Shown in pieces: positions 8,371 to 17,499 of a DNA stretch of 64,000 nucleotides. How positions within the stretch are numbered: the first letter of the stretch is position 1; each line of letters opens with the position of its first letter. The notes beneath the pieces are model-generated. The model saw nothing but the letters and a program-made list of their open reading frames with translations. It had not been told where the DNA came from and did no database searches. Location: contig CAYLIC010000002.1 in the NCBI GenBank assembly GCA_964383815.1, forward strand, positions 65,746 through 129,745, in the 5' to 3' direction. This DNA comes from UBA11524 sp964383815 (GTDB lineage: Bacteria; Bacillota; Clostridia; Christensenellales; Aristaeellaceae). A program made the translations under genes and the position numbers.

Positions 8371-9716
8371 GGCGTTTCCTCCTTTGTCAGCGCAGTTTGC
8401 GCCGCATCGACAATCCCTTGCCAGGCATCCTCCGGCAGGTCACGGGAAAGGTACAGGGTATCCTGCGCGGGCAGGAGCACCAGTCGCTTCACCAGCGCGG
8501 CGGACATGCCCTGTGCCAGGCTCTCCTGCAGCTGCGGGGTCAGCGGTATGGGCGTCTGTTCCGTCCAGAGCAGGTGCATGCCTGCCGCCAGGCTGATGGA
8601 CACATCCGCATCCTCCACCAGGCTCTTTCCGCGCTTTTCCTGCACGGTCACCAGGCCGGACACCAGCGGCGCGCCTGCCGTTTCGCCCACCAGCAGGTTG
8701 GGCAGCAGCACCAGGGTGCGCTTGGCCTCCGCGCCTGCGGGCGTGCTGGCAAGGGATACACTGCCTGTCAGCCGGGTGCATGCCTGCTCCGGTGCGCCTG
8801 TCAGGTCAATCTCCCCTTCCCAGGCGGATTTCCCGTCCGCGTCCTGCCGGGAATAATCGTAGTTCAGGGTATATCGGGCCGTGCCATCCTCATTCTGCTC
8901 CATGTGGCGGGAGCAGGTCAGGCTGTTGTCGGCCTTGCCCTTGACAGCTGGGGTTTTGAGGGTGATTTCATCCCGGTAGCAGCTTTCCTCCCGGCACAGC
9001 CGCCAGGAAAGGTTCACCTTCCGCAGGCTGTCCGCATCGCGTCCGCACTGGCCGGTGTAGTCCACCCGCAGCAGGCTGCCATCCTCGCTGCGCCACAGGG
9101 TCAGCTTCTGCTGGCCCGGGAAGGTCAGTCCCTCCACGCCGCTTTCCTTCACCGCCCTGGCAAAGGCCTCCGCCTCCGCCTTGGGAATGGTGTAGGTCAT
9201 CTTCCGCCTGGCGGTGCCCATGTTCTTCACCGCGGCATTAACGGCGTTCTCCTTCTTGTAGCCTTCCAGGCCGGCAGCCAGCCTTTCCACAAAGGTCAAG
9301 GCGTCCTCCAGCCAGCTGGCTCGGGGACGCTCCAGGGTGATGCTCCCCTCCGTGCTGCCCAGCAGGGTATCCATGTTGCAGGCAAAGGTATCCTTCGCCC
9401 AGGATACCTGGGTTTCCGGGCCGCTCGTCCCTTCCCTCTGGGCCAGCCAGATGGCCTCTCCGCCATCCACCAGCACAGCCACCCGGTCAACGCCGCTGCC
9501 CGTCTGCAGGTGCAGGGACAGGTGCTGCAGCAGGCTGTTCAGCTGGGCGCAGCGCTCATCGTCAAAGGGCATGTGTGCCCGCAGGTCAATGGACAGCACC
9601 GCATCCACGGGCTGGTTTTCTTTCCACATGGATAATTGGGGAACCAGCTGCGGCTCTGCTATGGCTGTGCAAAGGCACAGGCAGAAAAGCAGCGCCAGGC
9701 AAAGGGCCTTTCGCAT
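8367..9716 (-). CDS. Exported protein of unknown function (cassette member 1)
   Basis: 449 residues with signal peptide MRKALCLALLFCLCLCTAIA and probable cleavage before EPQLVPQ. The mature protein is strand-rich with many Trp and charged residues. A GAAGGAAG site precedes the ATG. It follows dusB by 55 bases without an obvious terminator, so it may be read from the upstream promoter at 12425-12453. It overlaps the next gene by ATGA. I recognise no family, and no membrane anchor or sorting signal is visible. Confidence 0.85.
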   Translation of the reverse strand: MRKALCLALLFCLCLCTAIAEPQLVPQLSMWKENQPVDAVLSIDLRAHMPFDDERCAQLNSLLQHLSLHLQTGSGVDRVAVLVDGGEAIWLAQREGTSGPETQVSWAKDTFACNMDTLLGSTEGSITLERPRASWLEDALTFVERLAAGLEGYKKENAVNAAVKNMGTARRKMTYTIPKAEAEAFARAVKESGVEGLTFPGQQKLTLWRSEDGSLLRVDYTGQCGRDADSLRKVNLSWRLCREESCYRDEITLKTPAVKGKADNSLTCSRHMEQNEDGTARYTLNYDYSRQDADGKSAWEGEIDLTGAPEQACTRLTGSVSLASTPAGAEAKRTLVLLPNLLVGETAGAPLVSGLVTVQEKRGKSLVEDADVSISLAAGMHLLWTEQTPIPLTPQLQESLAQGMSAALVKRLVLLPAQDTLYLSRDLPEDAWQGIVDAAQTALTKEETP

Positions 9717-9771
9717 CGAAAAACACTTCCTTCACCAGCAATTAACGAATCAGCAGGGATATTCCATCCCG

Positions 9772-10725
9772 TCAGGCATCCTGGCATGTGCGTTCAAATT
9801 CGCGCAGAACGGCCTGCACCTGTGCAGGGTCGTCCATCAGGTTGATTCTTGCCCGCATCTGTGCTGCACCCCGCAGGCCGTGGAGATACCAGCCAATGTG
9901 CTTGCGCATTTCGTTCACCGCCACCCGCTGGCATTTCCAGTTCAGCAGCATGTCATAGTGGCGCAGCGCCATGTCAATGCGCTCATGTACGGTGGGCGCG
10001 GCGCAGCTTTCGCCTGCCAGTGCAGCCTTCAGCCGGCGGAACAGCCAGGGATTCCCCATGGCGCCGCGACCAATCATCAGCCCGTCCACACCTGTTTCCC
10101 TCAGGCGGCGCACACCGTCCTCCGGGGTGAAAATGTCCCCATTGCCCATCACGGGAATGCTCACGCTTTCCTTCACCCGGGCAATCCACGTCCAGTCCGC
10201 CTGGCCTGCATACTGCTGCTGCCGCGTGCGTCCGTGAACGGTGATCTCGCTCACTCCGGCGTCCTGGGCCATGCGGGCCATGTCCACCACGTTGATGCAG
10301 CCATCGTCCCAGCCCAGGCGGAACTTTACCGATACGGGCACATGGGCGCTTTTCACCACCTGCTCCATGATGCGCCGCGCCACATCCGGCGTGCGCAGCA
10401 GGCCGCTTCCCTCGCCGGAGCAGGCCACCTTGTGGGCCGGGCAGCCCATGTTGATGTCAATGCCCTCGTACCGCCCGGTGGCGGAAAGCTCCTCCGCCGC
10501 CCTTGCCATCAGCTCCGGCTCCTTGCCAAACAGCTGGAGAATCAGCCTCGGCTCCCTGGGGTGCCGCTCCAGCAGCGCAACCGTGGCGGGCTGGTTCTTC
10601 GGCGCGCACAGGTAACCCATGGCGCTGACCATTTCCGTGTAGGCACAGTCGCACCCCTGCTCAAAGCACAGCAGGCGAAAGGGCCAGTCCGTCACCCCGG
10701 CCAGGGGTGCAAGGCGAATGGTCAT
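9772..10725 (-). CDS. dusB: tRNA dihydrouridine synthase (DusB family)
   Basis: 317 residues forming an FMN-dependent TIM barrel that reduces uridine to dihydrouridine in the tRNA D-loop. Diagnostic features are the opening RLAPLAGVTDWPFR, the catalytic-Cys segment NMGCPAHKVACSGEGSGLL, and the FMN-phosphate loops HGRTRQQQYAG and GNGDIFTP. The ATG overlaps the stop of the GH127-like gene (ATGA). A C-terminal helical domain follows, as in the family. Confidence 0.92.
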   Translation of the reverse strand: MTIRLAPLAGVTDWPFRLLCFEQGCDCAYTEMVSAMGYLCAPKNQPATVALLERHPREPRLILQLFGKEPELMARAAEELSATGRYEGIDINMGCPAHKVACSGEGSGLLRTPDVARRIMEQVVKSAHVPVSVKFRLGWDDGCINVVDMARMAQDAGVSEITVHGRTRQQQYAGQADWTWIARVKESVSIPVMGNGDIFTPEDGVRRLRETGVDGLMIGRGAMGNPWLFRRLKAALAGESCAAPTVHERIDMALRHYDMLLNWKCQRVAVNEMRKHIGWYLHGLRGAAQMRARINLMDDPAQVQAVLREFERTCQDA

Positions 10726-12386
10726 GCCCGGTCACCCCGGGGGAACAGTGCAATGCGGCAGGGTGCTTCATCGTAGGGCACCAGGGCCGCGCGGAAGCAT
10801 TCACCCTCCACCGTGGGCAGCACAGGCAGGTCAGCAGGCAGGTCGCCGCGCTTGCGCCAGTCCGGCACCAGGCGGAAGGTGCCCATCACCCGCCCGTCCT
10901 CCAGCACCGGTTTGCCGCACAGGGCCACATTCCAGCCCATGTCGCCGGGCACATAGGCCATCACCTTGCCGCCATAGCAAACGCAGGCGGACTGGTGGTG
11001 ACCGGCCTTCACGGTGACGGACCTGGGGAAATCAATGGTGATGGTGTCCCCATCCTGCCATTCCCGCTCCAGGGTCAGCCAGGTGCCGGGCTTGCCCTCG
11101 TGACCGCCTTCCTGGTTCACGGTGATGCATGCGCCCTCTGCCCAGGCAGGAATGCGCAGGCGCACCGCAGCCTTGCCGGGCTTTTTCGTGGCAAGGCTCA
11201 CCCTGCCATCGGCAAGGCTTACCACCCACATGCCCTGGGCCATGGGCACGGCGTACCGTCCGGTGATATACTGGTTGATGCTCAGGCCGTCCCGGCGCAC
11301 CCCAACAGCACTGCCAATGGCGCTGGCGTACCCGCGGCACAGCCTGTTCAGGGCGCGGAGTGCCTGCCCGTCGCCCTGGTGCACATGGTAGCAGTCCTTC
11401 ACGCCGCAGTTTTCCGCCAGGCCGTTCACCCGCTGGAAGGGAATCAGCCTGTCCCCGTTCAGCGCGGCAGGCAGGCCGTTTTCCAGCAGGGTTTCCAGGG
11501 CCTCGCAGGCCCAGGTGTCCTGGCTGTCGCAGGCGGAGAGTGCCTCGGCCCACGCGCCCAGGCTGGCAGCATCTACAGCGCAGGAGGGCGAGCGCCCGCC
11601 AATGGTTTCGTCCGCCGTAATACCGCCGCACACCGCGCCGTGGTACCGGTTGATTTTCTCCCAGCCAGTCCTGGCGGCGGAAAGCTCCTGTCCGTTGCCG
11701 CTGAACAGGCCGTTCAGCCGGGCGCTGCGCACGCCATCCGCCAGGGATTCACCGTGGCAGGTCAGGTACTGCCGGGTGTAGAAGCCCGCCTCGCTGCCGT
11801 TTTCGGCCTCCAGGCCGCCCTCCATGTCCTTCCAGGCGGTTACCCGGTTCATGGGCCGCTGCACCGCAAAGGTGTGCAAAATGCCGCTCCAGTCCATGGC
11901 CTGCTGGCGCAGCCTTTCGCACAGGGACAGCATGGCCTTCTTGCCCGTAACCCGGTACAGGGCCTGCAAAAGCTCCATCAGGTCGGCTGGAAGCACCCGG
12001 ATGGCATTACAGGCAATCACCTGCTCCCAGTTCTCCGCCAGCCAGCCACACCAGGCCGCCAGCCTTTCCAGCAGTGGGCGCTTGGCATCGTATTCATAAA
12101 CGGCCAGTGCCGCCCGCATGATGGCAACGGTTTCCTCCATCTGCGCAGGTTGACCCTCCATGGCCTGTAAAATTTTCTTAGCAACAGGCTCCTCCATGGG
12201 CTTGGCCTTCAGCACGCAGGCAAGGCGAAAGGCGCCTTCCCACATCATGGGCTGCTCCAGGCAGGTGCAGGCCAGGGCATAAAGTTTCTCCGCCTTGGCA
12301 TGCTTCACCCGCACCTGGCCGGGCCGCAGGGGAAGCTCCTCCAGGGTCACCAGGGGTGCTTTTTCGTATATAGGCTTCAGGGACAT
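10722..12386 (-). CDS. DUF1680 / GH127-like protein with altered catalytic region
   Basis: 554 residues: an alpha/alpha-barrel-like N-terminal part and C-terminal beta-sandwich segments (VRLRIPAWAEGACITVN, TITIDFPRSVTV) as in the DUF1680 family, whose characterised members are beta-L-arabinofuranosidases with a zinc-bound cysteine nucleophile. GGITADETIGGRSPS matches the family segment GGITADETL. Where relatives usually have a Glu-x-Cys-type motif, this protein reads CAVDAASLGA, and the usual GCC motif appears to be DCYHVHQG. Activity is therefore uncertain. It is the first gene of the minus operon, after a GGAGG site. Confidence 0.65.
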   Translation of the reverse strand: MSLKPIYEKAPLVTLEELPLRPGQVRVKHAKAEKLYALACTCLEQPMMWEGAFRLACVLKAKPMEEPVAKKILQAMEGQPAQMEETVAIMRAALAVYEYDAKRPLLERLAAWCGWLAENWEQVIACNAIRVLPADLMELLQALYRVTGKKAMLSLCERLRQQAMDWSGILHTFAVQRPMNRVTAWKDMEGGLEAENGSEAGFYTRQYLTCHGESLADGVRSARLNGLFSGNGQELSAARTGWEKINRYHGAVCGGITADETIGGRSPSCAVDAASLGAWAEALSACDSQDTWACEALETLLENGLPAALNGDRLIPFQRVNGLAENCGVKDCYHVHQGDGQALRALNRLCRGYASAIGSAVGVRRDGLSINQYITGRYAVPMAQGMWVVSLADGRVSLATKKPGKAAVRLRIPAWAEGACITVNQEGGHEGKPGTWLTLEREWQDGDTITIDFPRSVTVKAGHHQSACVCYGGKVMAYVPGDMGWNVALCGKPVLEDGRVMGTFRLVPDWRKRGDLPADLPVLPTVEGECFRAALVPYDEAPCRIALFPRGDRA

Positions 12387-12424
12387 GGTATCTCCTCCAT
12401 ATCAATACATATCAAACCAGTTTC

Positions 12425-12453
12425 ATTATAGCGCATTTCCCTGCTGACTGCAA
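12425..12453 (-). promoter_or_regulatory. Sigma-A promoter for GH127-like gene, dusB and perhaps the exported cassette
   Basis: Minus-strand -35 TTGCAG (12448-12453), 17-base spacer, -10 TATAAT (12425-12430), 39 bases before the ATG. Confidence 0.8.
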
Positions 12454-12522
12454 GAAAAACAGCACATATTCGCCGCCTCCCTTTTCCGGAAGAAAAACAA
12501 CCAAAAAACATAGGCATTGCCC

Positions 12523-12551
12523 TTGACAATCGTTTTTCCATGGTGTATGCT
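12523..12551 (+). promoter_or_regulatory. Sigma-A promoter for the Trp T-box operon
   Basis: -35 TTGACA (12523-12528), 17-base spacer, -10 TATGCT (12546-12551), directly upstream of the leader. Confidence 0.8.
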
Positions 12552-12558
12552 AACGGTA

Positions 12559-12823
12559 ATTTCAAACGAAACCTGTGACGGAGAGGAGTACCTCCTTCGC
12601 AGCACGGCAAAGGGAGCCGCTGAGAGTGGGACGGTGGTGCGTGCGGTTGGGGCGAATGGACTCCGGAGGGTTTTCCCGAGGCATACGCTTAGGGAAAAAC
12701 GGGAGCCGCACCCGTTACCCGCGCGGCGCATATCATGTGTATGCGTGAAAGAGCGCGCCCTTTGGGCGAAGCTGAGTGGCACCGCGGAATACCGCCTCAG
12801 TCAATGGACTGGGGCGTTTTTTT
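12559..12823 (+). promoter_or_regulatory. T-box riboswitch, tryptophan specifier, with leader terminator
   Basis: The leader shows stem I with GGAGAGGAGTACCTCC near its base, the apical motif CTGAGAGTGGG, and a specifier region GCGAATGGACTCC in which UGG (12657-12659) is the likely tryptophan specifier. The T-box itself, GAGTGGCACCGCGG, lies at 12774-12787. The terminator hairpin CGCCTCAGTC / GACTGGGGCG (12793-12816) is followed by seven T. Uncharged tRNA-Trp should stabilise the antiterminator and switch on the downstream transporter. The Trp reading fits the gene identity. Confidence 0.9.
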
Positions 12824-12864
12824 ATTCCCCCGATGCACCGAAAAAAGAAAGGAAGGTACACACA

Positions 12865-13833
12865 ATGAAGAAGCTGATTTCCCTCCTCCTGGCGCTGACG
12901 TTCCTTCTGTCCCTGGCTCCCCTGGCCTGCGCTGACGGGATGATTCGCATCGGCATTCTCCAGTTTGCCGAGCATGGCTCCCTGGACAACTGCCGGGAAG
13001 GCTTCATTCAGGGTCTGGCAGAGGAAGGCTTTATCGAGGGCGAAAACGTAACCTTCAGCCTGAAGAACGCCCAGCAGGACATGGCTGTTGCCGCGCAGAT
13101 CGCCTCCACCCTGGTGGCGGACAGCGACATGATTTGCGCCATCGCCACCCCTGCCGCCCAGGCCGCCTTCAACTATGCCCAGGACAAGAACCTTCCCGTT
13201 ATCTACACCGCCATTACCGACCCGGTGGGCGCCGCGCTGGCCTTCAGCGATGGCACCAACCCCGGGCAGGTCACCGGCACCTCCGACCTGCTTGCCGTGG
13301 AGGCACAGCTGCAGATGATTCGCGCCCTGATGCCGGAGGCTAAGAAAATCGGCATCCTGTACCTGACCAGTGAAACCAACAACACCCTGCCCCTGAGCAT
13401 GTACAGCCAGCTGGCGCCCCAGTACGGCTTTGAGATTGTTGCCAAGGGCATTTCCGCCGGCGCGGATATTCCCCTGGCCCTGGATGCGCTCCTGCCCCAG
13501 GTGGACTGCCTTTCCAACCTGACGGACAACACCGTGGTTTCCTACCTGACGCTGGTGCTGGAAATGGCTGGCGAGGCTGGCAAGCCTGTCTTCGGCAGCG
13601 AAATTGAGCAGGTGAAGCTGGGCTGCGTGGCTGCGGAAGGCCTGGAATACCTGGAGCTGGGCAAGCAGACCGGGCGCATGGCTGCCCGGGTGCTGAAGGG
13701 TGAAAGTGCCCAGGACATCCCCTATGAGCTGGTCACCACACCCTACCTCTATGTGAACAAAACCGCCCTGGACGCCTATGGCCTGAAGCTACCCGATGAG
13801 CTGGCTGCCCAGGCCATCGATGTAACGCCCTAA
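12865..13833 (+). CDS. trpX: Tryptophan ABC transporter substrate-binding protein (TrpX type)
   Basis: 322 residues from the ATG at 12865 (AAAGGAAGG site). Signal peptide MKKLISLLLALTFLLSLAPL is followed by an ABC_sub_bind (PF04392) domain: RIGILQFAEHGSLDNCREGF, AIATPAAQAAFNYA, PVIYTAITDPVGA and FGSEIEQVKLGCVA are typical. The cysteine in LACADG lacks a canonical lipobox, so lipidation is uncertain. It is the first gene after the Trp T-box, and trpY and trpZ follow, which supports tryptophan (or an indole precursor) as the ligand. Confidence 0.88.
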   Translation: MKKLISLLLALTFLLSLAPLACADGMIRIGILQFAEHGSLDNCREGFIQGLAEEGFIEGENVTFSLKNAQQDMAVAAQIASTLVADSDMICAIATPAAQAAFNYAQDKNLPVIYTAITDPVGAALAFSDGTNPGQVTGTSDLLAVEAQLQMIRALMPEAKKIGILYLTSETNNTLPLSMYSQLAPQYGFEIVAKGISAGADIPLALDALLPQVDCLSNLTDNTVVSYLTLVLEMAGEAGKPVFGSEIEQVKLGCVAAEGLEYLELGKQTGRMAARVLKGESAQDIPYELVTTPYLYVNKTALDAYGLKLPDELAAQAIDVTP

Positions 13834-13857
13834 TCCACACGAAAGCAGGTCGATTCT

Positions 13858-14733
13858 ATGATTCTCGGCATTCTTGAGCAGGGACTGATTTACGGCATAC
13901 TGGCCCTGGGGCTGCTGATTACCTACCGCATTCTGGACTTTCCCGATCTGACGGTGGACAGCTCCTTCCCCCTGGGCGCGGCGGTTTCTGCCGTGCTGAC
14001 GCTCAACGGCATGCACCCTGTGCTTACGCTGTTCTGCGGCATGCTGGCCGGCGCTGTGGCAGGCCTTATTACCGGGCTGATTCATGTGAAGTGCAAGGTG
14101 CGCGACCTGCTTTCCGGCATCATCACCATGACGGCGCTGTACTCCATCAACCTGCGCATTGCAGGCAAGGCCAATGTTCCCATTTTCAGCGTGGACACCC
14201 TGTTCCGCAACAGCCTTACCAAGGCACTGCCCGGCTGGCTCAGCGGCTATGCCACGCTGATAATCGTGCTGGTCATCGCGCTGATTGCCAAGCTGCTGCT
14301 GGACCTGTTTCTGAAAACCAAGGCCGGCTACCTTCTGCGCGCCGCCGGGGACAATGCCTCCGTGGTTACCACCCTGGCAAGGGATCAGGGCACGGTGAAG
14401 ATTATGGGGCTGATGATTTCCAACGCGCTGGTGGCCTTAGCCGGTGCGGTCATGTGCCAGCAGCAGCGCTCCTTTGATATTTCCATGGGCACTGGCACCA
14501 TGGTGATTGGCCTGGCCTCCGTGATTATCGGCACCAACCTGTTCAAGGGCCTGTCCTTTATGAAGAGCACCACCATGGTGATTCTGGGCTCCATCCTGTA
14601 CAAGGCCTGCGTTTCCGCCGCCATTTCCCTGGGCCTGGAGCCCAGCGACATGAAGCTGATTACCGCCGTGCTGTTCCTGCTGATTCTTGTGGCGGGACAT
14701 GCCAGAAGAAAGAAGGTGCGCATCCATGCTTGA
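13858..14733 (+). CDS. trpY: ABC transporter permease (TrpY type)
   Basis: 291-residue membrane protein with about eight hydrophobic segments, opening MILGILEQGLIYGILALGLL, as in permeases paired with PF04392 binding proteins (BPD_transp_2-like). The conserved ITYRILDFPDLTVDSSFPLG and TTLARDQGTVKIMGLMISNA segments are present. It sits 24 bases after trpX and its 3' end overlaps trpZ by eight bases, so it is part of the Trp T-box operon. Confidence 0.88.
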   Translation: MILGILEQGLIYGILALGLLITYRILDFPDLTVDSSFPLGAAVSAVLTLNGMHPVLTLFCGMLAGAVAGLITGLIHVKCKVRDLLSGIITMTALYSINLRIAGKANVPIFSVDTLFRNSLTKALPGWLSGYATLIIVLVIALIAKLLLDLFLKTKAGYLLRAAGDNASVVTTLARDQGTVKIMGLMISNALVALAGAVMCQQQRSFDISMGTGTMVIGLASVIIGTNLFKGLSFMKSTTMVILGSILYKACVSAAISLGLEPSDMKLITAVLFLLILVAGHARRKKVRIHA

Positions 14734-15499
14734 GTTTCAGTCCATCAGCAAGGTGTACAACCCGGGCACCATTCACGAAACGGTGCTGTTCCAGGATTTC
14801 AGCCTGCAGATTGAGGATCATTCCTTCGTTACGGTGGTGGGCAGCAACGGCTCCGGCAAAACCAGCATGCTGAACATCCTCTGCGGCAGCATCCCGGTGG
14901 AAAGCGGGCATATCCTCATCGGCGGTCAGGACATTACGAAAATGAAGGAGTTCAAGCGCTACCGCCGCATGGGGCGCGTGTATCAGGATCCCGCCAAGGG
15001 CACCTGTCCCACCATGACCATTCTGGAAAACCTGTCCATGGCAGACAACAAGGGCAAGCCCTATGGCCTGTCCCGGGGCACGGACAGGCGCCGCATTGCC
15101 GACTATCAGGACATGCTGGCCCCCCTGGGCCTGGGCCTGGAGGACAAGCTGGGCGTGCCCGTGGGCAACCTGTCCGGCGGCCAGCGGCAGACCCTGGCGC
15201 TGCTGATGGCTACCATGAACCCCATTGACTTTCTCATCCTGGACGAGCACACCGCCGCCCTTGACCCCAAGACGGCGGAAATCGTTATGGAGCTGACGGA
15301 CGAAATCGTCCGGGAAAAGCAGCTGACCACCCTGATGGTTACCCACAACCTGCGCCATGCCGTTGAATATGGTGACCGGCTGCTGATGATGCACCAGGGG
15401 CAGATTGTGCTGGACAAGGGCGGCGAGGAAAAGCACCGTACCCAGGTGGACGACCTGCTTTCCATCTTCAACTCCATCTCCATTGAGTGTGGTAACTGA
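14726..15499 (+). CDS. trpZ: ABC transporter ATP-binding protein (TrpZ type)
   Basis: 257 residues. Walker A GSNGSGKTS, signature LSGGQRQ, Walker B FLILDEHTAAL and switch His in VTHNLRHAV are all present. The ATG at 14726 overlaps the permease 3' end and has AGAAGGTG upstream. The small insertion after Walker A (KMKEFKRYRRMGRVYQDPAK) is typical of the YxdL/TrpZ-like branch. It energises import through the trpY permease. Confidence 0.9.
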   Translation: MLEFQSISKVYNPGTIHETVLFQDFSLQIEDHSFVTVVGSNGSGKTSMLNILCGSIPVESGHILIGGQDITKMKEFKRYRRMGRVYQDPAKGTCPTMTILENLSMADNKGKPYGLSRGTDRRRIADYQDMLAPLGLGLEDKLGVPVGNLSGGQRQTLALLMATMNPIDFLILDEHTAALDPKTAEIVMELTDEIVREKQLTTLMVTHNLRHAVEYGDRLLMMHQGQIVLDKGGEEKHRTQVDDLLSIFNSISIECGN

Positions 15500-15521
15500 T
15501 TTCTTTCACCGGAGGCCCGCC

Positions 15522-17459
15522 ATGCGAAAGACCATCGGCATCCTGGCCCATGTGGATGCAGGCAAAACCACCTTTTCCGAGCAGGTGCTGTTCCATACCC
15601 ACGCCATTCGCAGCCTGGGGCGGGTGGATCACCAGGATGCATTTCTGGATGCGCACCCCCTGGAGAAGCAGCGGGGCATCACCATTTTCTCCGGGCAGGC
15701 CTGCTTTCAGCTGGGCGGCGACACTGTCTACTGGCTGGACACCCCAGGCCATGTGGACTTCTCCGCAGAAATGGAACGGGCCGTTTCCATCATGGATTAC
15801 GCCATTCTGGTGGTCAGCTGTGCGGAGGGTGTGCAGAGCCACACAGAAACCCTCTGGCGGCTGCTGGACAGCTACCATGTGCCGGTGTTCATCTTTCTCA
15901 ACAAGATCGACCGGGCCGGCGCCGACCCGGAGGCCGTGCTGGCGCAAATGCGCCGCCGTCTTTCCCCGGATGTAACGGATATGCGGGCCTACCAGGCCAC
16001 AGCCGTTATGGACGAGGCCTTGCAGGAGGCCATCGCCGCCCAGGATGAAGCCTTGCTGGAGGCCCTTTTCACCACCGGATACGCTGAAAGCCGCTGGCGC
16101 GCCGCCCTGGTGGAGCAGATACGCCAGCGCAGGTGTTTCCCCATGATGGCAGGCTGTGCCCTGAACGGCACCGGCGTGGCAGCGTTTCTCGCCAGGCTTG
16201 AGGCGCTGACCATCACCCAATACGATGCATCATCACCCCTGACCGCCAGGTGCTACCGCGTCCGCCACGATGCCCAGGGCGCCAGGCTCTGCTTTCTGAA
16301 GCTGATGTCCGGCTCCCTGGCTGTGAAGGCGGAGCTTCCCCTGCCCCAGGGCGCTGCCAAGGTCAATGAGCTGCGCATTTACCACGGCGAAAGATACCGC
16401 ACGGTGGAAACCGCACAGGCCGGGGACATTGTAGCGATACCCGGCCTGGAAGGCTTGAAGCCCGGCGACTGCATTGGCTTTCCCGGCGGGAATCCCTTCC
16501 GCACCCAGCCCATGATGGCAGCCGATGTGCTGTGGGATGGGAAGCTCATTCCCGCCTTCCGCATGGTGCAGGCCCTGCGCACCCTGGAGGACGAGGATCC
16601 CAGCCTGGCGGTGGAGGAAACCGCAGGCCATGTGTCCGTGCATGTGATGGGGAAAATACAGCTGGAGGTTCTTCGCCAGCTGATGCAGGAGCGCTTCGGC
16701 TACACCATCAGCTTCGGGCCGTTCCGCGTGCTGTACAGGGAAACCATCGCCACGCCCGCCATCGGCTGGGGACATTACGAACCCTTGCGCCACTATGCGG
16801 AGGTCATGCTCCGTCTGGTACCCACTGAGCCCGGCAGCGGCGTGACCTTCGCCAGCCTGTGCCATGTGGATGACCTGGCACTAAACTGGCAGCGGCTGAT
16901 TGCCACCCATGTGGCAGAAAAGCAGCACAAGGGCGTGCTGACCGGCGCACCGCTGACCGATGTGCGGGTGGAGCTGCTGGCAGGCCGTGCCCACCTGAAG
17001 CACACCGAGGGCGGCGACTTTCGTCAGGCGGTGTACCGGGGCATCCGCAACGCCCTGATGCACGCGGAATCCGTGCTGCTGGAGCCCATCTGCGGCTTTT
17101 GCATCACCGCACCCGGCGAGCAATACGGCACCCTTGCCGCCGCGCTGACCCGCATGCAGGCGCAAATGTCGCCGCCGGAATACGAGGCCGACACCGTGAC
17201 CCTCCGGGGCGAGGCACCCTTTGCCGCCTTCGCCGCCTGGCAGGAGAATTTCATGGCGCTGACCCGCGGCCGCGGTGCCCTGCAGGTGTGGACAAGCCGC
17301 TATGCCCCATGCCAGAACCAGCAGGCGCTGGTGGAAGCCGCCGGCTACAACCCCTGTGCGGATGATACACCGGATTCCGTTTTTTGCGCCCATGGTGCAG
17401 GCTTCACCGTCCCATGGGATCAGGTGCCAAGCTACGCACACACCCATTATGAGGAATGA
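15522..17459 (+). CDS. TetM-like translation-factor GTPase (EF-G fold)
   Basis: 645 residues from the ATG at 15522 after GGAGG. G-domain motifs are intact: AHVDAGKTTFSEQ (G1), RGITIFS (switch I), DTPGHVDF (G3 with catalytic His) and LNKIDR (G4). Domains II-V of the EF-G fold follow. It belongs to the branch that includes ribosomal protection proteins TetM/TetO. The SPV tip that TetM uses near the decoding centre is not recognisable, so tetracycline resistance should not be assumed. Placement 22 bases after trpZ suggests co-expression from the Trp T-box. Confidence 0.82.
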   Translation: MRKTIGILAHVDAGKTTFSEQVLFHTHAIRSLGRVDHQDAFLDAHPLEKQRGITIFSGQACFQLGGDTVYWLDTPGHVDFSAEMERAVSIMDYAILVVSCAEGVQSHTETLWRLLDSYHVPVFIFLNKIDRAGADPEAVLAQMRRRLSPDVTDMRAYQATAVMDEALQEAIAAQDEALLEALFTTGYAESRWRAALVEQIRQRRCFPMMAGCALNGTGVAAFLARLEALTITQYDASSPLTARCYRVRHDAQGARLCFLKLMSGSLAVKAELPLPQGAAKVNELRIYHGERYRTVETAQAGDIVAIPGLEGLKPGDCIGFPGGNPFRTQPMMAADVLWDGKLIPAFRMVQALRTLEDEDPSLAVEETAGHVSVHVMGKIQLEVLRQLMQERFGYTISFGPFRVLYRETIATPAIGWGHYEPLRHYAEVMLRLVPTEPGSGVTFASLCHVDDLALNWQRLIATHVAEKQHKGVLTGAPLTDVRVELLAGRAHLKHTEGGDFRQAVYRGIRNALMHAESVLLEPICGFCITAPGEQYGTLAAALTRMQAQMSPPEYEADTVTLRGEAPFAAFAAWQENFMALTRGRGALQVWTSRYAPCQNQQALVEAAGYNPCADDTPDSVFCAHGAGFTVPWDQVPSYAHTHYEE

Positions 17460-17460
17460 G

Positions 17461-17499
17461 AAAAATCGCAGCCGACATTGCATCGACTGCGATTTTTTT
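17461..17499. terminator. Bidirectional terminator
   Basis: Arms AAAAATCGCAG (17461-17471) and CTGCGATTTTT (17487-17497) with T-runs on both strands; it separates the Trp operon from the convergent PAP2 gene. Confidence 0.85.

Noticed and set aside
9337..12170. Long plus-strand open frames opposite dusB and the GH127-like gene
   Set aside because: Same shadow effect; no start site and no recognisable protein features.
15522..17459. Tetracycline resistance gene
   Set aside because: The protein is in the same broad branch as TetM, but the decoding-centre tip is not recognisable and the context is a Trp operon, so resistance cannot be claimed.
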